Positions 52,059 to 60,082 of a DNA stretch of 64,000 nt are shown one piece after another (the first letter of the stretch is position 1; each line of letters opens with the position of its first letter). The position numbers and the translations under genes are program-made. Source of the stretch: JAJECS01 sp965243625. GTDB taxonomy: Bacteria; Chloroflexota; UBA11872. Location of the stretch: NCBI GenBank assembly GCA_965243625.1, contig CBDEVI010000002.1:2294001-2358000 (forward strand). The letters run 5' to 3'. Under the pieces are notes generated by a model. That model did not search any database and had not been told where the DNA came from. It saw nothing but the letters and a program-made list of their open reading frames with translations.

Positions 52059-53572
52059 TGGCCACAACGTTTGGCGCTCCGGCGGTCGCCAGGCGCTTCA
52101 TGCGGGCGCTGCCGACACCCAGTCCGCGCGTCCGGGCCTGGCTGCTGGCAATTTTTCTGGCCGCGAATATCGCGTTGGCGCTCATTCCAGCGGGAGACGC
52201 GCAGCGACTCGGATGGCTCGGACAGGCCGCCTGGCTCAGGGAGCTGGACGCCGAAACGGAGGTCTCGCTTGCCAACACGTACTCCGTGGTCGTTTGGGCC
52301 GCCATCGCCGCGCTGGGACTCGCGCAACTCGCCCGTCCCAGGCCCGCCGACGCCCGCAGGTGGTTGCGAGTGCTCGGCTGGCTGAGCGTGGCCGTCCTGG
52401 CCGCGCTTGTGGCGCTCGAGGAAGGTCTCAGTCAGAAAGACGGGGTCGTCGCGGACATGGCCTGGATTGACGCGGCGACCCTGGGGCGTGGCACGGTGCC
52501 ACTGGAGCCCCGCTGGCTCGTGGTGGCCGTGCCGCTGTTCGCTCCGCTGCTTGCCGCGGCCGGCTGGGTCTTCCACACGGATCAGCGCGGCCATCCCGCC
52601 TTGCGGCTGTGCACGCTGCTCGCGGCGGTCCTCCTGGTGGAAGCCGTAGCCCAAGACGCGTTCAACGTGCTCAATATCTCGATTCCCGCTTGGCATCAGC
52701 TGATGGAAGAGTCCGCGCAAATCGTGGGCGCCGCCGCGCTGGCGGTCATCCTCGTGGAGATGTTGGCCAGGCCGAAATCCGCCCACGCGGCACGCGAAAT
52801 GCGTGCGGGGGAGCGCTGGGTGGCGGTCGCGGTCTGCGCGGCGCTGCTGGCGGCGAGCGCGTTCGCCCTGGTGTCGCACCGACACCTCAAAGACGACGGT
52901 TGGGAACTCACCGCTCCACGGTTCTACACCGGCCCAATCACGTTGGTTGAGCAGCCGTTCAGGGTGCATCAGGACTACTTCTCACGCATCGACGTCTGGG
53001 CATATGCCGATGGCGGTCCACCCGGCGCAACGGCTCAAGTCTTCGCCCGTCTGACACCCGAGGGCTCGGATCGCCCAATCCGCGAGAGCCGCGCCGAGGT
53101 CCATGGCGCCCGTTTCAGCAACGCGACGGCCACCTTCGGATTCGATCCCATCCCCGACAGCCGCGGGAAGGTCTACACGCTGGCCGTAGGCACCCTGCCG
53201 GGTCCAGTCCCCTGGGTGTTTCTTGGCATGAACAACGGTGACACGATCGCCGAGGGCACGGCTCTGGTCAGCGGTGCGCCGACGCCCCATGCCGATGACC
53301 TGGCGCTGCGCACCGCGTGGACCGGTCGCTCCATTGAGGGGCTGTACCCGCAAGACCCCCGCCACTGGGGGCTGATTGGCAAAGTGATGGGCCATATCTT
53401 CGTATGGGTATTTCTGGTCGTGGCCATCTGGTCGGGGCTCTCCGGCCACCGGCCCCAATTCTGGCGCCGCTTCGTATGGCCCTCGGTGGGAATCAGCGCC
53501 CTTGTCACTGCCGGCGTCGTCGGCATCGCGCTGGCGCTCGTTACGGTGCTGTCGCCCGCGCTCGTCGTGTGA
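52058..53572 (+). CDS. Multispanning membrane protein, unknown function
   Basis: This 504-residue protein has about six or seven hydrophobic helices in residues 25-275, a hydrophilic beta-rich extracytoplasmic region of about 170 residues (VEQPFRVHQDYFSRIDVWAY onward) and two C-terminal helices. That topology suggests a membrane protein with an external domain. I recognise no family. It overlaps the tsaC stop (TGATG) and is probably co-transcribed with it. Confidence 0.75.
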   Translation: MATTFGAPAVARRFMRALPTPSPRVRAWLLAIFLAANIALALIPAGDAQRLGWLGQAAWLRELDAETEVSLANTYSVVVWAAIAALGLAQLARPRPADARRWLRVLGWLSVAVLAALVALEEGLSQKDGVVADMAWIDAATLGRGTVPLEPRWLVVAVPLFAPLLAAAGWVFHTDQRGHPALRLCTLLAAVLLVEAVAQDAFNVLNISIPAWHQLMEESAQIVGAAALAVILVEMLARPKSAHAAREMRAGERWVAVAVCAALLAASAFALVSHRHLKDDGWELTAPRFYTGPITLVEQPFRVHQDYFSRIDVWAYADGGPPGATAQVFARLTPEGSDRPIRESRAEVHGARFSNATATFGFDPIPDSRGKVYTLAVGTLPGPVPWVFLGMNNGDTIAEGTALVSGAPTPHADDLALRTAWTGRSIEGLYPQDPRHWGLIGKVMGHIFVWVFLVVAIWSGLSGHRPQFWRRFVWPSVGISALVTAGVVGIALALVTVLSPALVV

Positions 53573-53599
53573 GCGCGGGGCGATGCACGCTGGGCGCCG

Positions 53600-53697
53600 C
53601 TGGCCGATCCCGACAAACCCGTTCCAGAATCCGTAGCGAGTTCGCGCGGCCCTGACCAGGGAGACCAGCGCGGCGGTGGCCACGGCCACCCTCGCCC
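53600..53697 (-). pseudogene. Decayed copy of holin-like gene 3' end
   Basis: On the minus strand this stretch encodes VAVATAALVSLVRAARTRYG and FWNGFVGIG. It aligns without gaps to the last 30 or so codons of the holin-like gene at 55438-55698 (VAVAAGALAALDKAVRSRHG, SWLGVFRIG). The stop TAG of that gene is CAG here. No 5' part of the gene is recognisable upstream, so it is a remnant. Confidence 0.65.
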
Positions 53698-53747
53698 TGG
53701 TTCGAGTCGCCGGCCACGAATGTGGCCGAGGTTGTGCGGGTCGGCGC

Positions 53748-55223
53748 CTAGCTGGAGATGGCTGAAGCGCTGGGGGCGGAAAAGCCCGGGCGGTGGCGTG
53801 GCATTCCGCGGCGGCGGGAGGTCCGCTGCGGCTGCCGAGGCGACTGATCCGGGCCTTGCGTGTTTGCTTGGCCCCCCTTCCACGGCTTTCGGATAAAGCG
53901 GCGGCCGAGTCCGCGCACGATCTCCCGCCACTTCTTTTCCTCATCTGGCGTGACGAAGGTCACGGCCTCGCCGGAGCGGCCCATGCGACCGGTTCGTCCG
54001 ACCCGGTGGGTGAAGAGCTTGTCGGAGTCCGGCAGGTCATAGTTGATGACCTGCTCGATACCCTGGATGTCCAACCCTCGGGCAGCAACGTTGGTCGCCA
54101 CGAGCACCGGCGTGGTCCCAGACCGGAAGTCCGCCATCATGCGCTCGCGGGCGCGCTGGCTGAGATTGCCTTGCAGCGCGCCGGCGGGATACCCCAACGC
54201 CGCGAGCTGTTTGGCCAGCTTCTTCACACCGTGCTTGGTCCGTCCAAAAACGATGACCGGCGCGTCTTTTCGATCATCGAGCAGAGCCCGGAGCGCGCCC
54301 AGCTTGTCGTGCCTCTTGATGGTGTAGATCAGGTGCTCGACGGTGGGCGGCGCATGCACGTTCGCGTCCACTTGAACCGTCACCGGGTGGCGCAGGTGCT
54401 TGGCCGCCGTCTTCGCCACCCAGCTTGGCATCGTCGCCGAAAAGAGCACCGTCTGGCGGCTGGCGGGCGTCTGGTTGAGGATGGCCTCAACGTCGCGGGC
54501 GAACCCCATGTCCAGCATTTCATCCGCCTCGTCCAAGACCATGACCCGCACGCCGCGCAAATCGAGCGTGCCCTGCCGGAGATGGTCAAGCGTGCGGCCC
54601 GGCGTGCCGATGATGATCTGGGCGCCGCGTTTCAATGCCGTGGATTCCGGACGGAACGACCGGCCGCCGTAAAGCAATGTGACGCACAGCCCCTGTGACG
54701 AGGCCAAGGAATCAACGACGCCGGCCACCTGGATGGCCAGCTCGCGCGTGGGCACGAGCACCAGGGCCTGGACCCGGCGGACCGACGGGTCGCAGCGTTC
54801 GGCAAGGGGCACCGCGAAGGCCAGGGTCTTCCCGGACCCGGTGCGCGCCTGCCCGATCAAGTCATGCCCCGCCAGGAATTGGGGAATGGTCTCTTCCTGA
54901 ATGGGCGTGGGCGCCGAGATGCCCATGCGCGTGAGGGCGGCTCGGCTGGCCGCACTCAGGGCAATCCCTGGAAACGCTGATGCGGCATCGGGAGCGTCGG
55001 CAGCTGAAGGAGTGCTCGTTGCGCGCGGCTCCGATTCACGCGCCCTTGGCGCGGCGGAAGATCCGTTGCGCCGCGCACTGAAGCACGGTGGACAGTAGAC
55101 CGGCCGGTCCTGCCGTGGTCGGAATGGGACGGTGGTCGACGAGTCGCAGTCAGCGCAGACGGCCGGATGGCCGCCGGAACGGCGGGGACGACGTGACCGG
55201 GTCGGTCGAGATTCAAAAGACAT
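53748..55223 (-). CDS. DEAD-box RNA helicase with N-terminal zinc ribbon
   Basis: This 491-residue protein has all DEAD-box motifs: Q motif APTPIQEETIP, motif I ARTGSGKT (126-133), PTRELA (158-163), DEAD (231-234), SAT (262-264) and HRVGRTGRMG. Before the core is a CxxC-x17-CxxC ribbon (C23, C26, C44, C47; PFRPRQDRPVYCPPC), seen as a separate domain in some Chloroflexota proteins and unusual on a helicase. The basic C-terminal tail may bind RNA. It probably remodels RNA in cold adaptation or ribosome assembly. The ATG at 55223 is preferred; a longer frame runs through a structured leader. Confidence 0.9.
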   Translation of the reverse strand: MSFESRPTRSRRPRRSGGHPAVCADCDSSTTVPFRPRQDRPVYCPPCFSARRNGSSAAPRARESEPRATSTPSAADAPDAASAFPGIALSAASRAALTRMGISAPTPIQEETIPQFLAGHDLIGQARTGSGKTLAFAVPLAERCDPSVRRVQALVLVPTRELAIQVAGVVDSLASSQGLCVTLLYGGRSFRPESTALKRGAQIIIGTPGRTLDHLRQGTLDLRGVRVMVLDEADEMLDMGFARDVEAILNQTPASRQTVLFSATMPSWVAKTAAKHLRHPVTVQVDANVHAPPTVEHLIYTIKRHDKLGALRALLDDRKDAPVIVFGRTKHGVKKLAKQLAALGYPAGALQGNLSQRARERMMADFRSGTTPVLVATNVAARGLDIQGIEQVINYDLPDSDKLFTHRVGRTGRMGRSGEAVTFVTPDEEKKWREIVRGLGRRFIRKPWKGGQANTQGPDQSPRQPQRTSRRRGMPRHRPGFSAPSASAISS

Positions 55224-55323
55224 ACAGACATGAACTCCATGGGCGATGCAGGGTGAAAACGGCGATTCAGCGCGGGGCGAGGAGACAAACGGACAGGAGT
55301 TGTACGAGGGGTAATCCGCCGCC

Positions 55324-55366
55324 GGGTGAATCCCAGGTGCGCCGATTGTGGCGCCTGTATTCACCC
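55324..55366 (-). promoter_or_regulatory. Imperfect hairpin upstream of DEAD-box gene
   Basis: GGGTGAAT and ATTCACCC arms, with an inner GTGCGCC/GGCGCC stem and small bulges, could fold about 100 bases before the helicase ATG. It may be a structured leader or an operator. Confidence 0.35.
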
Positions 55367-55437
55367 TAACAGACCGCCGAGGTGTCATGGGGAGGGTCCC
55401 GATTCACGAAACATCGTCGATTGCGCCGGCCGGTGCG

Positions 55438-55698
55438 CTAGCCGATCCGGAAGACTCCCAACCACGACCCGTGTCGGCTGCGCACGGCCTTGTCCAGCGC
55501 GGCCAGCGCCCCGGCGGCCACGGCCACGCCCGCCGCGCCGAGCAGCTGCGACCCAAGTTTGTAGATCTCGGGGCTTTGCACGGCGGCCACCGCGCCGGGT
55601 ACGCCACCGGCTACGAATGCCGCGCTCACGATGCGCGCGAAACGCCGCAGCACGCCCAGCTTCAGGCTGTAAGCCGTCGTCATCGGTTGTCCCTTCAT
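55438..55698 (-). CDS. Small holin-like membrane protein
   Basis: This 86-residue protein has two hydrophobic stretches (IVSAAFVAGGVPGAVAAV and LLGAAGVAVAAGALAALDKA) and a short charged tail, a layout common to phage holins. GGAGG seven bases before the ATG at 55698 supports that start; an internal ATG at 55683 is also preceded by AAGGG. The direction matches the phage-like module that follows upstream on the same strand. A decayed copy of its 3' end lies at 53600-53697. Function is inferred from size, topology and position only. Confidence 0.6.
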   Translation of the reverse strand: MKGQPMTTAYSLKLGVLRRFARIVSAAFVAGGVPGAVAAVQSPEIYKLGSQLLGAAGVAVAAGALAALDKAVRSRHGSWLGVFRIG

Positions 55699-55877
55699 CC
55701 AATTGCCTCCAAACTCTCGCCCCGCGTTCGCCGCGAAGCCCTGTCGAATCCCTGACCCGTTCAAGTCAGTCGTGCCGGCCAGCCGGGTCTTGCCATGCCG
55801 CCGAATCCCTGCGTACCGTCCACCCAATCAACCTGGGCGCATCGTCAGGTCGCCTGTCTTGGAACGGACTCGCTGAT

Positions 55878-56873
55878 ATGCGCGTGGGCGTTACCGGGGT
55901 CGGTCGCATTGGTCGACCGCACGCCGAACGGCTGGCAGCCAATCCCGACGTTTCTGCGGTAGTGCTGCACGACATCGACACGACGCTCGCTTCCGCAATG
56001 GCCGCCGATCTGGATATGCAGGCTGTCGCGGATCTTGACGCGCTCCTGTCGTCGGTCGATGCGCTGGTGATCGCCGCCATCACCACCGCCCATGCGGACC
56101 TGCTCAGCGCGGCCGTCGAGGCCCGTGTGCCGGTCATGTGCGAAAAGCCCATCTCGCACGACCTCGAGCGCGCCCGCGAAATCGTGAGCCGCGTGCATGC
56201 CCTCGACGTTCCCGTGCTCATGGGCTTCCAGCGCCGCTTCGACGCCGGCTATCAGGCCGCGCGCGATCTGGTTGCATCGGGTGACCTGGGAACGCTCTAC
56301 ACCTTCCGCACCGCCGGCCACGATCCCGAACCCGCCAGCGAGTCCTACATCGCCGGCTCCGGCGGCATGTTTCGCGACTTTGCCGTCCATGACTTCGACG
56401 CCCTTCGCTTTGTCACCAACCAGGAAATCGCGCGCGTCTACGCCGACGCCACCGTGCGCGCCTTCTCGGTTTACGAGCGCTACGACGACGCCGACACGGC
56501 CGTGGCCACGCTCACCCTCTCGGGCGGTGCGCTCGGGTTGGCCGGCTACACCCGGCACAACCCCTTGGGCTATGACGTCCGCATGGAACTGTTTGGCTCG
56601 CGCGACAGCGTGGTGGTCGGATGGGACGACCAAGCGCCGCTTCGCTCCCTCGAACCCAACGGCCCGCCGCTTCACCCCAGGCCCCATGCCGCGTTCCACG
56701 ACCGCTTTGCGGACGCCTACGCCGCCGAGATCGCGGCCTTTCTCGACGTCGCCCGCGGCCGCATGGCGTCTCCCAGCACCGTTGACGACGCACTCGAGGC
56801 TCTGCGTGTCGCCGTCGCCTGCAACCTGTCCCTGCGCGAACGCCGACCCGTCGACCTCTCTGAGATTCCCTAG
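55878..56873 (+). CDS. Gfo/Idh/MocA family oxidoreductase (inositol dehydrogenase-like)
   Basis: This 331-residue protein has TGVGRIGRPHAERLAANPDV at the nucleotide site, the motif CEKPISHDLERAREIV, GFQRRFDAGYQAARDLVASG and FRDFAVHDFDALRFVT. The GFQRRFD and D-x3-HD features are typical of myo-inositol 2-dehydrogenases and related enzymes. It is the third family member in the window and differs clearly from the other two. It is on the opposite strand to the phage-like genes on both sides, so it is likely host cargo or a remnant of the original locus. ATG start at 55878. Confidence 0.9.
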   Translation: MRVGVTGVGRIGRPHAERLAANPDVSAVVLHDIDTTLASAMAADLDMQAVADLDALLSSVDALVIAAITTAHADLLSAAVEARVPVMCEKPISHDLERAREIVSRVHALDVPVLMGFQRRFDAGYQAARDLVASGDLGTLYTFRTAGHDPEPASESYIAGSGGMFRDFAVHDFDALRFVTNQEIARVYADATVRAFSVYERYDDADTAVATLTLSGGALGLAGYTRHNPLGYDVRMELFGSRDSVVVGWDDQAPLRSLEPNGPPLHPRPHAAFHDRFADAYAAEIAAFLDVARGRMASPSTVDDALEALRVAVACNLSLRERRPVDLSEIP

Positions 56874-56938
56874 TACCAGCCGCTGAGGACTGGAGGGCCA
56901 GGCCCGGGTCCGCGTGGTCCAGCGCTTCCTCACGTTCG

Positions 56939-57133
56939 TCACGCACTCCCCCGCTCCGGCCCCACGTTCCGCCAGGCCCACAGGCCCGCCGCGCCGAGGA
57001 CGCCCCACCAGGGCTCCGGGATTGGGAGCTGGGCCGCCATCATCCCCACCGTGCCGCCCACGACCAGCAGAAACCCCGCGGCCGCCGCGCTCGGCTTCGT
57101 CACCTCGCGCACCGCGTGCACCACCTGATTCAT
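56939..57133 (-). CDS. Small phage-type membrane protein (second holin-like)
   Basis: This 64-residue protein begins NQVVHAVREVTKPSAAAAGF and has two hydrophobic helices (AAGFLLVVGGTVGMMAAQL and WWGVLGAAGLWAWRNV) with a proline-rich turn. A purine-rich ribosome-binding stretch (AAGGAAGGAAAGCAAGG) precedes the ATG at 57133. It lies immediately downstream of the lysin gene, where holins or holin partners are often found. No family is recognised. Confidence 0.6.
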   Translation of the reverse strand: MNQVVHAVREVTKPSAAAAGFLLVVGGTVGMMAAQLPIPEPWWGVLGAAGLWAWRNVGPERGSA

Positions 57134-57148
57134 CCTTGCTTTCCTTCC

Positions 57149-58132
57149 TTACCCCGCCTCGGGTTCGTGGTAGAACCGCTCGGCGGTCATGACCCGGCGC
57201 CAGTCCTCCGGGCGGAAGGCGGCTTCGCCGGCCCGCCGCACCACCTGGATCACCTCGCCGAGGTGTCCCAGCGCCGCGAGCTTTCGGCTGTGATTGGCGT
57301 CGCGGTCCCGCCGCAGCGACTCGATCTCCGCCATTCGCGTCATGTCCAAGCCCTTCAGAATCTTGTCGGCGTAGCGGTAGCCCTGCGCACGGAATGCGCC
57401 GTCCGACCCGCGGCCGGTGTTGTAGTCCGCCAGCGCCTCGCGGTAGTCGCCATTTCGGTGATCCAGGTGCGCCGCCATCAGCCGCGCCGCGTAGTCCAGC
57501 GCCGCGAACGGGTCGAAGGTGCGCCCGCGCATGGCCGGGTGCCAGCGGGGGATGATCTGCGCCAGGCCCTCGGCCCCCGCGCGACTCACGGCCAGCGGGT
57601 CCCAGTTGCTCTCCACGGTGATCTGCCGCCGGAACACCTCGGGGGCGTAGCCGGCATCACGCGCGTACGCCTCCGCGTAGAGGCGCAGCGGGTCGACCCG
57701 CGAACCGCGAACGCGGAAGGTCGCCGGATCGATGGCGCCGTGGGGCGACGCGTCCAAGTGCAGGTGGTGCCCGGTGCTGTTTCCGGTCGAGTCGCACAGG
57801 CCGAGCGTCTGGCCGGCCGCGACGCGCTCCCCGACGCGAACCGTCGGCGGCTCGTCGAAGTGCAGCAGGCGCCACAGCACGCCCGCGTCGTCGCGCAGCG
57901 CCACGGCGTTGCCGTAGGGAAACCCGTCCCGCACCGACGGCGCCCGCGTGCTCGGCCGGTCCGTCGTCCAGACCGCCAAGACCGTCCCCGCCGCCGGCGC
58001 TTTGACCGGGCGGCGGTAGACCGACTCCCGCTGCAACGCCAGGTCGATCCCGCCGTGGCGATAGCTTCCGCGGTCCAGGCCGAACACCGAGGTCACGCGA
58101 ACGACGCCGTCGAGCGGCGGCAGATAGGCCAT
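57149..58132 (-). CDS. Two-domain lysin: M23 peptidase plus lytic transglycosylase
   Basis: This 327-residue protein has two cell-wall domains. Residues 10-140 fit the LytM/M23 fold, with HGGIDLA (H26, D30), H91 in LLHFDE and GHHLHLD (H123, H125) as zinc and active-site positions. Residues 155-270 fit soluble lytic transglycosylases, with VESNWDPLAVSRAGAEGLAQ supplying the catalytic glutamate E174. The combination would cut both peptide and glycan strands, as expected for a phage endolysin or tail-associated lysin. No signal peptide is present. It neighbours holin-like and TM accessory genes. Confidence 0.88.
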   Translation of the reverse strand: MAYLPPLDGVVRVTSVFGLDRGSYRHGGIDLALQRESVYRRPVKAPAAGTVLAVWTTDRPSTRAPSVRDGFPYGNAVALRDDAGVLWRLLHFDEPPTVRVGERVAAGQTLGLCDSTGNSTGHHLHLDASPHGAIDPATFRVRGSRVDPLRLYAEAYARDAGYAPEVFRRQITVESNWDPLAVSRAGAEGLAQIIPRWHPAMRGRTFDPFAALDYAARLMAAHLDHRNGDYREALADYNTGRGSDGAFRAQGYRYADKILKGLDMTRMAEIESLRRDRDANHSRKLAALGHLGEVIQVVRRAGEAAFRPEDWRRVMTAERFYHEPEAG

Positions 58133-58148
58133 CAGCTCGCCCCGCCCG

Positions 58149-58397
58149 TCATCGCAGCACCAGGGCCAACACGCCGCCGCCCACGCTCGTCAACGTCAGG
58201 CCCACCAGTCCATAGATCACGCTGCGAATGGGTCGAAACTCCGCCCGCGTCACGTAGGTCGCGCGCGCCTCGGCCTTGTGCGTTGCCATGTCCGCCCGCA
58301 GCTGCGCCACCTCGCGCAGGATCGACGCCGTGCGCTCGTCGATGCGCGCCAGGAGGCGGCCGTTGGCGTCAGGCGTCGGGCGTGCGCCGCTCGTCAC
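58149..58397 (-). CDS. Coiled-coil/TM phage accessory protein, XhlA-like
   Basis: This 82-residue protein has a central coiled coil (LLARIDERTASILREVAQLR, then YVTRAEFRPIRS) and one C-terminal membrane helix (VIYGLVGLTLTSVGGGVLAL). The R-x-E-F-R-P-I-R-x4-YG pattern recurs in small membrane proteins of phage lysis modules. It may help the holin or anchor the lysin. It starts at GTG overlapping the stop of the glycosidase gene (GTGA). Confidence 0.7.
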   Translation of the reverse strand: MTSGARPTPDANGRLLARIDERTASILREVAQLRADMATHKAEARATYVTRAEFRPIRSVIYGLVGLTLTSVGGGVLALVLR

Positions 58398-59395
58398 GCC
58401 CAGATCCGTCGAAAGTCGGCGTCGGCCTCCGCCATCCGCCCCACGCCGTCCGCCAAGGCCTCATCGCGCCAATGGCCGTCGCCGTTGGCGTCCACGAACC
58501 AGGCCAGACCCTCGAGGCGTCGCCCAAACACGGCGCAGGCGTAGGCGAAGGCGTTCGCCAGCAGGCCCGCCGGATAGGCCGCGGCGGACGGCGCATCGGT
58601 GCGCGCGTTGTATTCCGCGATGATCACCGGCTTGCGCGCCAGCCCGACGGCGCGCAGGGTGTCGTCCCACGTTTGCAAGACGTTGGATCCCCACCGCCGC
58701 CCCAACCGGTCGCGCGGGTCTCGCCACGGCTCGTGCCGTCCGTCGTGCGCGCGGCCATCCGGGCCGGTGCGCGCATAGGCGTGCAGCGCCACGCCCTGGA
58801 AGCGCCGCGACCAGGCCGTTCGCGCCGCGTCCCGGCACCGCTCCCAAAGCTCGGCGGTATACGAGGCCCAGGGCGATGGCTCCACCGCGGCCTTGGGCCG
58901 TCCGCCGCGAGGGGCGAACGGCCCCGTGGGCGTGACGAAGAAGCGGCAGCGCGATGCGGCGTGGGTTCGCCAAACCTGCAGGGCGTTCCACGGGTCGCTC
59001 GGCTCGTTGCCGGCGCCGTTGAACACCCGCGCCATCCAGGCGGGGCTCACGCTGGGATCCTCGGACTCGGAGCGCCGCCAGTTGGGCTCGTTGCCGAAGG
59101 TCACGTCGATGCCGCCGAAATCCGGCGCCAGCGCCTCCAGCCCGTGGAGATACGCGTCCAGCTCCGCCCCGGTCCGCGGCTGATCGACGCCGGCTCGGTA
59201 CTTGACCTTGAGCAGGACCCGATGCCCGGCGTCGCGCAGCAGGCGGCAGCGGCTCGCCATTTCCCGCCAGTGGCGCCGCCGGTCATCCCCGGGATGGGTG
59301 TACACGTGCTCCACGAACAGCGTCGGCACGGGATAGCCCGGCGTCCGCGCCGGATTCCAGAAGTGCACACCGAGGAGCGGCGCGATCTGGGCCAT
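58394..59395 (-). CDS. GH-A-clan-like glycosidase in phage tail module
   Basis: This 333-residue protein reads as a TIM-barrel glycosidase. VTFGNEPNW (N102, E103) matches the NEP acid/base motif of clan GH-A, and VIIAEYNAR (E261) lies at the nucleophile position. Between them, ALHAYART (H205) fits the strand-6 histidine/tyrosine. No signal peptide is seen. Position between the fibre and lysis genes suggests a tail-borne enzyme that cuts capsule or cell-wall glycan, but family and substrate are not identifiable by eye. The ATG at 59395 overlaps the fibre gene stop by one base. Confidence 0.78.
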   Translation of the reverse strand: MAQIAPLLGVHFWNPARTPGYPVPTLFVEHVYTHPGDDRRRHWREMASRCRLLRDAGHRVLLKVKYRAGVDQPRTGAELDAYLHGLEALAPDFGGIDVTFGNEPNWRRSESEDPSVSPAWMARVFNGAGNEPSDPWNALQVWRTHAASRCRFFVTPTGPFAPRGGRPKAAVEPSPWASYTAELWERCRDAARTAWSRRFQGVALHAYARTGPDGRAHDGRHEPWRDPRDRLGRRWGSNVLQTWDDTLRAVGLARKPVIIAEYNARTDAPSAAAYPAGLLANAFAYACAVFGRRLEGLAWFVDANGDGHWRDEALADGVGRMAEADADFRRIWA

Positions 59396-60072
59396 CAGGC
59401 CCGCGCTCCAATGGCGAGCCAGGCAAAGCCGTTCCACGTTTCGTTCGCGGCGTGGGCGACGTGAGCTTCCGCTGTAAACCCGGTGGTGCTGATATCGATC
59501 GCGAACCACCGGGTATGCAGGCTTTGGTCGCCGAACACGGTGACCGCGTCGTCGTTCGGCTCGGCGCCGCTGCCGGTGACCGTTCCCAGCGCCGTCACGA
59601 ATACGATGGGCGCGCTGGAAAACGCCTGGGCGAACGTTACGTCTTTGGTCTGGCGGTTGGTGAGCTGGGTGGAGACATAGCCCCAGCCCACCTCGGCGCG
59701 AAGGCTCGAGACGTTGGCGTCGTTCCGCCCAGCGCCGTCCTGGACGTTGGTCAGCGCGATGCCGCCGACATTGGGCGCCAGCTTTGCGGCCGTCACGGCC
59801 GCGTCGGCGAGCTTGTCCGCGGTCACCGCCGCGTCCGCCAGGGCCGCGGTGACCACCGCGCCGGGCGCAACCTTGGGGCTCGTGACGGCCCCGCCGGCGA
59901 GCGCGTCGCTGGCCAGGGGCGGTCCCTGGCCTGCCGTCCCGTCGTGTCGGTGCCCGTCGGCGGCATCGAAGGCCGCGTCGACCGCATCCGCGTTGGCATT
60001 CACGCCCCCCACGTCATAGCGCTCCGTGGGCAGCGGCTTGGTGAGCTGAAGATTCAGCGTGGTCGTTGGCAT
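59395..60072 (-). CDS. Tail-fibre-like protein with H-type lectin C-terminus
   Basis: This 225-residue protein starts TTTLNLQLTKPLPTERYDVG, a common opening of phage tail or baseplate fibres. Low-complexity repeats follow (AGAVVTAALADAAVTADKLA, AAVTAAKLAPN) of the kind that form triple-stranded stalks. The last 80 residues (TKDVTFAQAFSSAPIVFVTA, then WNGFAWLAIGA) fit the H-type lectin fold. It probably forms a trimer and binds cell-surface sugar. The ATG at 60072 is preferred to an upstream in-frame start. Confidence 0.82.
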   Translation of the reverse strand: MPTTTLNLQLTKPLPTERYDVGGVNANADAVDAAFDAADGHRHDGTAGQGPPLASDALAGGAVTSPKVAPGAVVTAALADAAVTADKLADAAVTAAKLAPNVGGIALTNVQDGAGRNDANVSSLRAEVGWGYVSTQLTNRQTKDVTFAQAFSSAPIVFVTALGTVTGSGAEPNDDAVTVFGDQSLHTRWFAIDISTTGFTAEAHVAHAANETWNGFAWLAIGARA

Positions 60073-60082
60073 CGGTCCTCCT

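Noticed and set aside
57116..59464. 782-codon forward open frame opposite the lysin and glycosidase genes
   Set aside because: Its product is low in hydrophobic structure and rich in Arg, Pro and Gly. The reverse-strand genes carry recognisable active sites and overlapping starts.
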